Below, piece after piece: positions 25,824-46,645 of a stretch of 64,000 nt of DNA. Within the stretch, counting starts at the first letter, position 1. Each line of letters starts with the position of its first letter. Made by a program: the position numbers and the translations under genes. This DNA comes from Pogonophryne albipinna (taxonomy: Eukaryota > Chordata > Actinopteri > Perciformes > Artedidraconidae): assembly GCA_028583405.1 (NCBI GenBank), contig CM053243.1, forward strand, positions 26,008,524 to 26,072,523, read 5' to 3'. The notes beneath the pieces are model-generated. The model was not told where the DNA came from and ran no database searches. It was given only the letters and a program-made list of their open reading frames with translations.

Positions 25824-25833
25824 GTATTTTTAG
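25824..25833 (-). promoter_or_regulatory. MEF2-like motif upstream of mettl21c
   Basis: Reads CTAAAAATAC on the minus strand, one base from the MEF2 consensus. It is of interest only because METTL21C is muscle-expressed in mammals. Short A/T motifs occur often by chance. Confidence 0.2.
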
Positions 25834-25879
25834 ACCCTTGCAGGAGAACTCAACACAAGTCAGAGTGCACTTAGATACA

Positions 25880-27230
<1,351 letters not shown>

Positions 27231-27231
27231 T

Positions 27232-27480
27232 GATATCAATCAATCAATCAACAACTTTATTAATCCCGCAAGGGGCAATTGGTTATGCAGTTTATGTCAT
27301 GTACACAGGCAGGAACATACAAGAAGAGAACACACAGATACACCCGGGAGCACAGATGTGGATAATTCCAATTTACACTATAAATAGTTCATAGCATAAC
27401 AATAATAAATAAATAATCAAGTTAAAAGCCTTTCAATAATTTTAAAGTTTGAGTCCAGAAGGGATAAATGATTTTGAAAA
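27232..27480 (-). mobile_element. LINE 3' tail fragment (Rex1/CR1-like)
   Basis: The (TCAA)n-like run followed by TTTATTAATCCCGCAAGG reads, on the minus strand, as the common teleost LINE 3' end ending in a ...GGGATTAATAAA-type motif plus a short tandem tail. The upstream boundary is approximate. Only the 3' end is present, as usual for 5'-truncated copies. Confidence 0.5.
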
Positions 27481-27500
27481 GCGATTAGTCCTTTGATCAA

Positions 27501-27526
27501 CACACACACACACACACACACACACG

Positions 27527-27570
<44 letters not shown>

Positions 27571-27589
27571 ACACACACACACACACACA
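27501..27589. repeat. (CA)n microsatellite, interrupted
   Basis: CA repeat with CG interruptions and one ACC break. Confidence 0.95.
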
Positions 27590-27599
27590 TACCATGTAT

Positions 27600-27842
27600 A
27601 CATCACTTCAGGGGACATTACATTGACTTACATGAATTTCCTGGAGATTTATCCTAACCTTAACCATAACCAACACATGCCTAACCCTAACCCTTACCCT
27701 TACCCTTACCCTAAACCTAACCAAGTCTTCACCCTAAAATTAATGATTCCCCTCATGGGGACCTCCATTTTGTCCCCATAAGGGAGGCGAGTCCCCACAC
27801 GTGACTGTGTAAACAGATGTAGGTCCCCACAAATATAGTAAT
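27600..27842. repeat. telomere-like (CCCTAA) block within a teleost repeat unit
   Basis: Contains several TAACCC/TTACCC hexamers at about 27655-27722, then ATGGGGACCTCCATTTTGTC and CCCATAAGGGAGGCGAGTCC, with CA repeats on both sides. The GGGGAC...GTCCCC arrangement, with adjacent CA repeats, looks like a dispersed fish repeat rather than a telomere relic. This is from general familiarity with fish genomes and was not searched. Confidence 0.6.
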
Positions 27843-27848
27843 GCTAGG

Positions 27849-27850
<2 letters not shown>

Positions 27851-27903
<53 letters not shown>
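27851..27903. repeat. (CA)n microsatellite, hAT insertion target
   Basis: CA repeat running directly into the left terminus of the hAT element. Confidence 0.95.
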
Positions 27904-27907
<4 letters not shown>

Positions 27908-28803
27908 GCAGCGCCATATAGACTGAGAGTTACGTCATCTCCGTTCACTCCAATGGACCACTTTTTTACAGCAATGGCGGATCGTGGAGCCTCTCAATCG
28001 TTCCCCGGAAGTTAGCGCCAAGGCTAGCAGAGCTGTAGAGTTGCAGCATAATAGACCGTTCGTGACGGACTTTTAAAGGTAATAAGAAGTTTAAAGATTT
28101 ATATTGCGGATATTATCAGTACATCTGATTCAAATTAACATGTGTATTAAAGGATGTCAGTGGATTATCCCTAAATTAGTAGATTTAGGGAACGTTTACA
28201 GATAACAGATTAAGCTAGGATACCGAATCAAGTTAGCAACACACGTTGAACAGCCTTTTAATTGTAAATTCCGTTCTCTTAATGTCATTTCGTCCAACGT
28301 TGTTGAATTAGAGAAGAGGGGCTTCTAAACGGGATTGTATGCGGGGGTGGAGGGAGTTAAATATTAGATAAATATAACTTTGGTGCGTGATTATTACCTG
28401 TCTGTATAATGTTGCAGCTCAGCTGATTTTGGATTGATGGCAAAGGGAGAGGGACTTAAGTGAGAGTGAAAACACAAGGTAAGTTTAATACTACTGTTTT
28501 ATATAAGTAAACACCTTATCTCCCCAAGGCAATTTCCCATCCAATAGGTGTGCTATATAGGTGTGTATAACCCTTTCTCCTGTCTGTTACTCCCTCTTTC
28601 AGCACAAGAACCAGAGGGGGATTCAATGGAGCCTGAATACCTTCACTGAGACCCTCACCCTGCACCCTGAGTCTCAACTCTGTGTTTTTCAAGCCTTTCC
28701 CTGTTTTTTTGTATTAAACAAAACATTAAGCTTTCGCAATGGTGTGCTTTCCCAATGGTGTGGTTTTTGAAAAAGTGCAAATGCAGTGTTTGTATATAAT
28801 TAC

Positions 28804-28953
28804 ATCACATATTTTTTTGCTGTTGGTCGTGAAATTGCTCCTGCTGACTTGAGCCAGCCATTTTTTCCTCCGCTCTGTGTCAGTGGGGAAGCCGTACATT
28901 CGTACTCCTTTCTCGGAGCGATTTGAGCATCCCCAGGCAGCACAGCAAACCAT
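28804..28953 (-). pseudogene. THAP-domain first exon of a transposon
   Basis: The ATG lies in an optimal context (GCCACCATGG on the minus strand). The 50 codons begin MVCCAAWGCSNRSEKGVRMY, include GFPTDTERRKKWLAQV, and end KKICD at a donor-like GAT|GTAATT. This is the first half of a THAP C2CH zinc finger: paired Cys, the conserved Pro after GF, the conserved Trp, and the Cys that precedes the HF of the second half. The second half (HF and the AVPTIF-like box) was not found downstream on the minus strand, so the frame is truncated or the next exon is lost. Confidence 0.6.
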
Positions 28954-29082
28954 GGTGGCGACTAGGAGGCAGCACAGCAAACCAGGACAACACGGAGGCA
29001 AAGGCACAGACAAACTGCATGATATGCTATTCAATGTTTATTGAATTCCATTTATTTGCAATGGATGTTCCTAAAACAACAC

Positions 29083-29124
29083 ATTTAACATCATCATCAT
29101 CATGCTGCTGCTGCTGCTGCTGCT
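29083..29124. repeat. (ATC)n/(TGC)n trinucleotide tract
   Basis: Short ATC run followed by TGC run, inside the P-like element. Non-coding as far as I can see. Confidence 0.8.
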
Positions 29125-30271
29125 AGTCCTTTGATAGTCACCTGTCGGTCTCCTGTCCTTTCTGAAAGCCATAAAGATGACATTAGTCATTTAGATAACT
29201 TGTGTCCTCAATTACCATGGGATTACTGAAACTACCATGAATTTAAGAAAATGGTAGAAATTAATCTAATCTGAATTTTAAAGCATTACTTTAGATCCCC
29301 TCCCTCTGAATGTATCAATAAACATTAGAAAGTGATGCTCCTGACTACCATACAAGTTTAAGAAGATAATATTGGTTTTAAAGAATTCAAAGCTATAAAT
29401 AAACAGCAACAGGCTCTTTAACCAAGGCACTGTTAGCCTAACATGTAAACTAGTTGTTCACACTAATCTTAATATTAGCAAATTCTATTTTATTTTTTAA
29501 AACATATTGATGTAAATACATACACATATCGATTTGTTGTATAAATATTGCAAATCAAAACCTTTATTCACTAATAATTACCAAAAATCGTAGTTCTATC
29601 TCCTGTTATCAATGCATTCACATTGCCCGCCATGAACTTCCGGGGAACGATCCTCGTCTACATGAACCACGTGACGATAACCGTTTTTGGACTTCCGTTG
29701 TCGTAACTCTTCTATCTATATGGCGCTGACATAGGGGAGCCGTAAGGGGGTGAAAAGTTAGGACGATTCTAAGGGCCCGTGACTGACAGGGGCCCCAAAC
29801 ATTTTTAGAAAATTAAGAAAACATGTTTAAGTAACCTTTCATCAATCATCAATAATTAACATTGATATAACATCATATTGATAATGTACTCACTAAACTT
29901 ACGATTCATTTAAATAATTTTCTTCCAAAAGTTAATTATCCAAAGCATCGAACACCCCCTGTATTTACATGTAATGGTTTGGTCCTGCCTCCAAACGCTG
30001 TGCAGCACCGGCCGTTTCTAGCAGAGAGTGAGAGCATTTGAGCAGGGATGCTAGTACTTACGTGTGTACGATGTCTCAACGACTAACAAAGTCAGGCTTT
30101 CAAGAAAGAAAAGATAGGAGAGAAAGACGAGAGAGAGGGACTAAAGGGAGACAGTATGTCACCCAGTTTTTCAAAAGAAAAGGTGGGTGTGGTCTATGAG
30201 TGGTGGAAATTAGTCTGTTAGCTAAGTGTAGTCCATTGTAAATAATAATTGTAATGTTTTGCTGACATTAA

Positions 30272-30625
30272 AGGTGGGGTAGGTAAGTTTGAGAAACCGG
30301 CTCGAGATACACTTTTTGTTATATTCCATGGAATGCTCTTAACATCCCGATAGCAATGAATATCTTAAGTGCTTTGACAAAAAATCCATCTGTGGAAGCC
30401 GTGGCGCTGTAAAAAGCACGACCAATCATTTTTGCCGGCCCGGCTAAAATAACTGGATGGCCTACCTGCCTGTCAGCCTTCCATCTGTGCACAAACTTAT
30501 CTCTTGCCGTCATTGGTCATGTGCGTGTCCGTGTGTGTTGGAGGAGGGGCTCTGTAAGGAAGTGGCAGATTTTTTCCTGTTGTGTATTTTCAAATTCAAA
30601 AATTTCAAAATGACCTACCTCACCT
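30272..30625 (+). mobile_element. TTAA-type MITE, copy A (354 bp)
   Basis: Flanked by TTAA on both sides (30268-30271 and 30626-30629). The left end AGGTGGGGTAGGTAAGTTTG matches the inverse of the right end AACCTACCTCACCT less well than copy B does. TTAA duplications are made by piggyBac and Kolobok families. A second copy lies in ercc5 intron 4 (43015-43386) in the opposite orientation. The two share the interior around GGCCTACCTGCCTGTCAGCC. Confidence 0.85.
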
Positions 30626-30908
30626 TTAAGTACTGTTAATATCTTCACAGAAAATTCAAAGATTTTTCATTTCACTCCTCTTTTAGCTGACATTTAATAA
30701 ATGCAGGTACATTTTTAGCAGCTATTCATACTAAATCAGTTGTCCCTCCCCTGGTGCCAGGACCAACAGATCCATCTTTAGGCTCCGCAGCCCTGTCCCC
30801 CCCCCATAATGCTTTGCAGTCTTGCCATGCTGTCCATTGAAAGCCAGTTGGTTAGAAAGCTGGACTTCAAGGACTTGATCAGTGACTTTGCCTGTAAGAA
30901 GGCTAGGC

Positions 30909-31135
30909 GCTGGGCTCTTGGTGAGTAAGGCTGAGCCAGGGCTCGTAATAACTGTTAAAGGGCAAGGCTATGGTAACGATATTTGATCACTACACACAAG
31001 ATGCATGATGAAAAAAAGTAACGGCTGGGCTCTTGGTGAGTAAGGCTGAGCCAGGGCTCGTAATAACTGTTAAAGGGCAAGGCTATGGTAACGATATTGG
31101 ATCACTACACAGAAGATGCATGTTGAGAAAAAGAC
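30909..31135. repeat. 115-bp tandem duplication, two copies
   Basis: The unit starting GCTGGGCTCTTGGTGAGTAA occurs at 30909 and again at 31024 with few differences (for example GATATTTGATC versus GATATTGGATC). It lies inside the hAT element. Confidence 0.9.
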
Positions 31136-31689
31136 TGAGAACAGGTAATAGGCTCTGATTTAGCACCACCATCAGGCCTTTTCACTTCCATTTCTGTTTT
31201 GTTGTCCATTTACACTTTAATACCCGTTTATTTTGTATTTGTTATGTATATTTAATAAAAAAATCTGCTGCTTATGTTTTTTTTTTTGTTATAGCATTTT
31301 ATAAATGATAATATTGGTGTTAATGTTCACTTTATTTTAATTTAAGAGGTCATGTATATTTAAGTTATATTTATTTTAATTTTTGAATGTTCCATTCAAA
31401 AATGTTATTAAAAAGGCATGGACACCATAAAAGATGACTATTGAGGTCTATTGTCAGGAATGTTAGTGTTATATCAAATAGTGAATTATACTGCAGTAGA
31501 ATGTTGCACGTCTGCAAAGTGTTATATGTTCTGATGTGATATTTAAAGCATAAATGAGTGGGTTGGGTTCTGGAGGTGTGGTTACAGCATTGTGCTTGGT
31601 TGGCGTGGCCTGGGCCTGGTGGTGGGGCCCAATGTGATATCTTTTCATGGGGCCCAAAATCCCTGGCGGCGCCCCTGACACACAGTCCA

Positions 31690-34229
31690 TCAGGAAGTGG
31701 TCGCTCTCCCGTCCCTCCTCCAGGCTCTGTACAGTTTGATGCTCAGGCTGGGGAGGTTGTACAGCTCCTCCAGATTGAAGCGTTGCCGAAAGCGGTCGAC
31801 GAAGCGGTTCTCTTTGTCCAGACGAAATCTCATGGCCCACAGGATCTGTGTGTTTTCCTGGCACAGGTAATCAAAGGTATCCATCAGCTCCTCCAGGTAA
31901 GGGTGGGAATACACCACGTCGGCTGCCAGGATGTAATCGAAACAATGTGTGGCACGTGGGAAACGCTGCTCCACCTCCTGACCCCAGAAGAGCTCTGTGA
32001 CCTGGAAACAGAGCAGACTTAGGGTTGATTTATATGGTACTTAACAGGTTTATTAAATCCCTTTCTATACTGAAAAAGTGCACTCTTAGGCTGCTTTTCA
32101 TATTATTCATTTCGGGTTAGCTACACAATTTCAAGGAATGATGAAGTAAATCTTATCGTTGGTTCATTAGCCAAACAGAAAAATCAACAAGTCACAAAAA
32201 AACACATATTTCTGATGGCTCTTTTGAGAACTAAACATTGGCTGGATATTCAAAATATATTGAATATGTCATAAAACGACAATATGATGTCTGAACAGGT
32301 AACCTACCAGAGGAATGTACTTGCATCGGCCCTTAGTGTTGCGCATGACATTGTACTGGAGGTTTCCCAAAATATCGGGCAGGTCCGTGGAAGTCACCTT
32401 AGCACCTGAACAGACAGAGCAGCTGAGCGTTGAAATAAATAAATACAAAAAGCAGAAGTGGTAAAAATGTTTTTTAAAACTAAGTCAATGGAGTGTTTTG
32501 TTTCCGTACCCAACAGGCTGGACACGATGGAGACGAGCCCGGTTCCTGCACCGAGTTCAATCACATTTGTATCCATCATGTTGTGTTCATCACGATTGGT
32601 CTCCAAGAAATGGCACAACACCATCGCCTGTTGTTGGGAACACATGTTCTTAGTTCACTGGCAGGGCTCAAAGTAAATGACAGCTACAGCAGCTCAATAT
32701 TTGGGATACATTCGGGCGTACCGAGGGCCAGAGAACAGCTCCATAGAGGTCTGTGGACTCTTTGATACGGATCTCCAGATCAGAGAAGATGTATCCCTCC
32801 CAGGGTTCAGGGCCCAGGATGGAGGGGTGGAAACTCCGAGACATTATGGCTTTGGCTAGCTCTGCATCCACAGCAGCATCTGATCAGGCACCCACGGGAG
32901 AGAGGTAAGAAACATGTTTACACAGAGTTCACAACTTGTGACCCTGTGAGTGGAAGCAGAATCTAAAAACAGACATTTTGACGTCATAGAGATACACGTG
33001 TAATAAATCACACTGGCATCATTTGTAATTAAATGGTGGTGAGTTATTAGTTCCACCTGTGCTTTCCTGCTGCAAGAAGTCTACATTTCTGCTGATAAAA
33101 GTGAAAGATTTAAGTGTTTGCAGTTTATTCCCATCTGTTGAGCACCACTCTTCGTTGCCACCTCTGTTTCCCTGTCTGGTATGTAACATTTTTCAGATTT
33201 CTTGCCAGGTATTAAAGTGGTACTGATCCAACACCTCAACTTATTTGCGACTCAGTTTTTTGTTTGACTATTTCTCACCTGTGAAACTGCATTGGTACTT
33301 CTGATATAAGGAGTTCAATTGAATTCCTCATGGATTAAAACTTTGTGACACCAAAGACCAACTGACCAAAAATCAGTCGATGATGCCTGAACTTTCTTTA
33401 TGTGAATACAGTTAGGTACTGCAATAGTTTCGAGTAAGTGTTCAAAGTGAGGGCTGTGGATCACCCAGATGAACAGTGTCAGTGTATCAGGAAAGACATT
33501 TGAATTTTTTTAATAGACATTTTTTAGGGGATAACACGAAGCCTCCTCCAGAGTGTGAGTGTAGTAGGTGTTTCACTTATCTTGTCCTCGACCTGCAACA
33601 CTTAAAAGTGGCACTGAAATACTCCAGACTTAAATCGAGCAGATGAGTAATCGTGTTGTTGCACTCATATCACATTACAGATTTGATTCTCTGCTCTATA
33701 AATGAATCACATTAAGTCCTATAATGCTCTCTTATCCTGTTGTTTGATAATGCCAGTGTGTCAGACTCATGCTATGTGTGTCAGTGATAACAGTTACTCA
33801 CAGCGCACAACTTCAGTTATGTCATACTTTAGCCAAAAGGTCGGGGGAGCACAGAGGAACAATTCAAAGGTCGGAAATGCCCTGGAGCTCAGTTTATCGC
33901 TCACTATATAAATATAACTTATGTTGTTACCAGCAGAGATGCAGATGGTTATATGTAATAGGCTACATATTTCAACACAATCACAGGTCTTACAAGCTCT
34001 GAAATTAGATTGATTTTCAGATGATTTAAATTTAACTTGGCATGCAAGTAAAAATAACTTGCCCTGAGATTATGAACTTGTTCCACAAAAAGTAAAAGCT
34101 GTGCCAAACTGCCAGCAGTAACCAAATGCACTGACAAATGTTCAGATTTATGTTGTGTTACTCCAAAGTCTCACCTTCTTCTTTGGTCTTTGAGTCCTCC
34201 TTCCTGGCATTGGACTGTTGAGTGTCCAT
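31690..34229 (-). CDS. mettl21e: METTL21E-like protein-lysine methyltransferase
   Basis: Second METTL21-family SAM-dependent lysine methyltransferase. Minus-strand exons: 34229-34175, 32879-32722, 32627-32510, 32405-32308, 32001-31690; phases agree, giving 246 aa. The order of motifs is [35 protein letters not shown], the SAM motif [52 protein letters not shown], and the C-terminal [19 protein letters not shown]. It is closest to mammalian METTL21E, a muscle gene that is a pseudogene in humans but intact in mice. It shares the 118-nt SAM-motif exon with its tandem paralogue mettl21c but has one extra intron (between 32308 and 32001). A hAT element ends 12 bp beyond the stop codon, so the 3' UTR is largely transposon sequence. 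It lies about 0.7 kb downstream of ercc5 on the same strand. Confidence 0.9.
32880..34174 (-). other. mettl21e intron 1
   Basis: 1.3 kb intron; no nested exon or clear repeat seen. Confidence 0.7.
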
Positions 34230-34936
34230 GCTTAAAGTAGCCCAAGCAGGAGGGAAGGAATGCCCCACACAGAAATTCTTTAACAGCAACTATTGTTTTT
34301 GTCTGTAGTCTTGGATTAAGTCCTTAGGGTTTGGGTAAATATAGATCCAGATAAGTTACACAGAAATACAGTGTTTCCAAACTACTTGTCTCCACCCGGC
34401 ATTTCTAGCCCTCTGTGGGCATGCTTAGACCTTCTCTGATGCAGCATGACTGACAGACAGAGACAGCTGCTCTGTCCGGCTAATGGACCGGAGCAAGGGA
34501 CCGGAGCAAGGGACCAAAGGGGTGGTGGTCATGTTTAAATAAAGACCACAAAAAAACCCAATTTAACAAAAAGTTCAAATATACTTGGTGCACTTATTGA
34601 AAAACGTAAGAGTGCCTGAAGGAAATGTAAGCGATGTGAAGACTTGCACCTGTCTCAATCATAAATTGGCACGACAAATGGCTGAATTCTGAGCCAAACT
34701 GACATCTACTGTGGAAATACTTCAACTACAGACACCTTTAACTCAAAGATTTAATGCCAGATATTCAAATTACAACAGTTAACCTATTTTCAGTCACATC
34801 AACAGTTTACAAAATACATATTCTTAATACAGAGAAAGCTCAATTCATTACTGTTCATGATTCATTATTTACCTTTATAAATATCACATTTTTTAATTAA
34901 TGATATATTCCCCATTGCCTTTTTGAAGTTTCTCCC
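34230..34936. promoter_or_regulatory. spacer between ercc5 stop and mettl21e start
   Basis: About 700 bp holding the ercc5 3' UTR and the mettl21e promoter/5' UTR on the minus strand. It includes a 14-bp direct repeat (ACCGGAGCAAGGG, near 34487-34513). No exact AATAAA was found on the minus strand just after the ercc5 stop. Confidence 0.45.
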
Positions 34937-45556
<10,620 letters not shown>

Positions 45557-46645
45557 GATAACTGGCGTTCAAATACTGTGAATATCAAGAAACACACGGC
45601 ATCAGTTTAACTGTGTCTGACTAATTTAAGCATATTCGTATCGACTCCAAAACCAATAAAAAAGAGACGTGCACTACAGGGGCACTTTTCAACATTTTGT
45701 TGTAACACTGTTTTTTGTCCGTGGAGCAATCATGGACTCCACATTAAGGTTCCGCGTTATACATGTCGGTTTACAATCCGCTTTTACATTCAGGGCAGCA
45801 TACATTTTCTGATCTGATATCAGTTTCACACAAAGTTGGTTCAATAAGACTTCCGATACAACAACATACAAACTGATTGCAGATCAGTCTTGCGTGATGA
45901 GTCCGGGCTGAACTACATGGGTATTTATTTCCTGAGTTTAACTTGTCAGGCTTTTTTGTCAAATTCTGCTGTTTCAATAACTTGTCCATGTTGAACATAT
46001 TGTGAAAATGCAGGTTACAATTACAACTTGGGGTACTCATCTGTGAACAGTTTTGAACAGGTAACCCGTTGAGGCTTTAATTTGCAAAAAAGGAGGGGTG
46101 TCTTGGCAGGAAGTGTGGCCTGGAATACTAATTCTAGGGCAAATTTACCCTTCTCACTATTCAGCGGCCAACTGTGTCCGGTGACGGCAAAAATAAACAG
46201 CTTTCGGGGTGCCTACGGTAAATTAATCGAGGACGGTGGACCCATTGTAACTCGGTATGCTATCTATAAATGCTCCCTTATGATCAAATCGTATACCAAA
46301 TGGAGCTAGTGGAAAGTGTCTGTCTGGGTAGCAAACCGGCAGCTTATCAAAAAGCGGCTACGTTACTGTTTGTTTAACTTCCCGTTAACTGCTTCGTTAG
46401 CAAGCACGTTAGCTTACCAGCCAGACAAGCTGCTGTTATCTAACGTTATCAGTGTCTCAGCTTTAAATTATACATCCATGTGTTGACTCTGACCTTTAGA
46501 TAGCGAGCTTCTTTGATAGCTTTCACAAACACGGAAGGCTACAAAAACCAAATTACATACTCCTTTGTCTATTGTCACAGGACGTGGAGTCACCTGGTTT
46601 CATCTGAACTACCAACTTTTGTTCCTGATTAAAACCGCCACCACC
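45557..46645. promoter_or_regulatory. intergenic region between divergent ercc5 and blzf1
   Basis: About 1.1 kb between the two start codons, including both 5' UTRs. The blzf1 start has a good context (CCACCATGA). No TATA box, conserved motif or further coding exon is obvious. Shared promoter use is an inference from the head-to-head layout. Confidence 0.5.

Larger units (their letters stand above)
27909..29728 (-). mobile_element. P-element-like transposon with THAP exon, 1820 bp
   Basis: The ends are inverted: both start CAGCGCCATATAGA (14 bp exact). They share AGAGTTACG shortly after and a 17-bp block ATCGTTCCCCGGAAGTT at 27997-28013 and, inverted, at 29635-29651. The flanks ACACAGGG (27901-27908) and ACATAGGG (29729-29736) match 7 of 8, so an 8-bp target duplication is likely. 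The minus strand carries a THAP-type zinc-finger exon (28804-28953). An 8-bp TSD plus a THAP domain is the signature of the P superfamily; that assignment is inference. No catalytic transposase region was recognised, so this copy looks internally deleted. Confidence 0.65.
27904..31677. mobile_element. hAT element (about 1.95 kb) interrupted by a P-like element
   Basis: The outer element begins CAGGG (27904-27908), is broken by the 27909-29728 insertion, and resumes after the duplicated ACATAGGG as GAGCCGTAAGGGGGTGAAAA. The right end, read on the minus strand, is CAGGGGCGCCGCCAGGGATT followed by TTGGGCCCC. Such CAGGGGCGCC ends with GGGCCC blocks are typical of a hAT group abundant in fish. Both flanks are CA repeat (CACACACA left, ACACACAG right), fitting an 8-bp duplication blurred by the repeat. 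Inside, the + strand at 30071 starts MSQRLTKSGFQERKDRR and reaches a splice-donor-like AAAAG|GTGGGT at 30181, resembling the first exon of TTF/ZMYM-type hAT transposases. No catalytic region remains. A TTAA-type MITE and a 115-bp tandem duplication are nested inside. Confidence 0.7.

Noticed and set aside
28561..29126. Small + strand frames around 28.6-29.1 kb
   Set aside because: They overlap the P-like element antisense to its THAP exon, with no conserved features.
45771..46040. Cys-rich 89-codon open frame on the minus strand upstream of ercc5
   Set aside because: The Cys spacing fits no zinc-finger or secreted family I know. It lies in the promoter interval, and Cys codons arise from local TG-rich composition.
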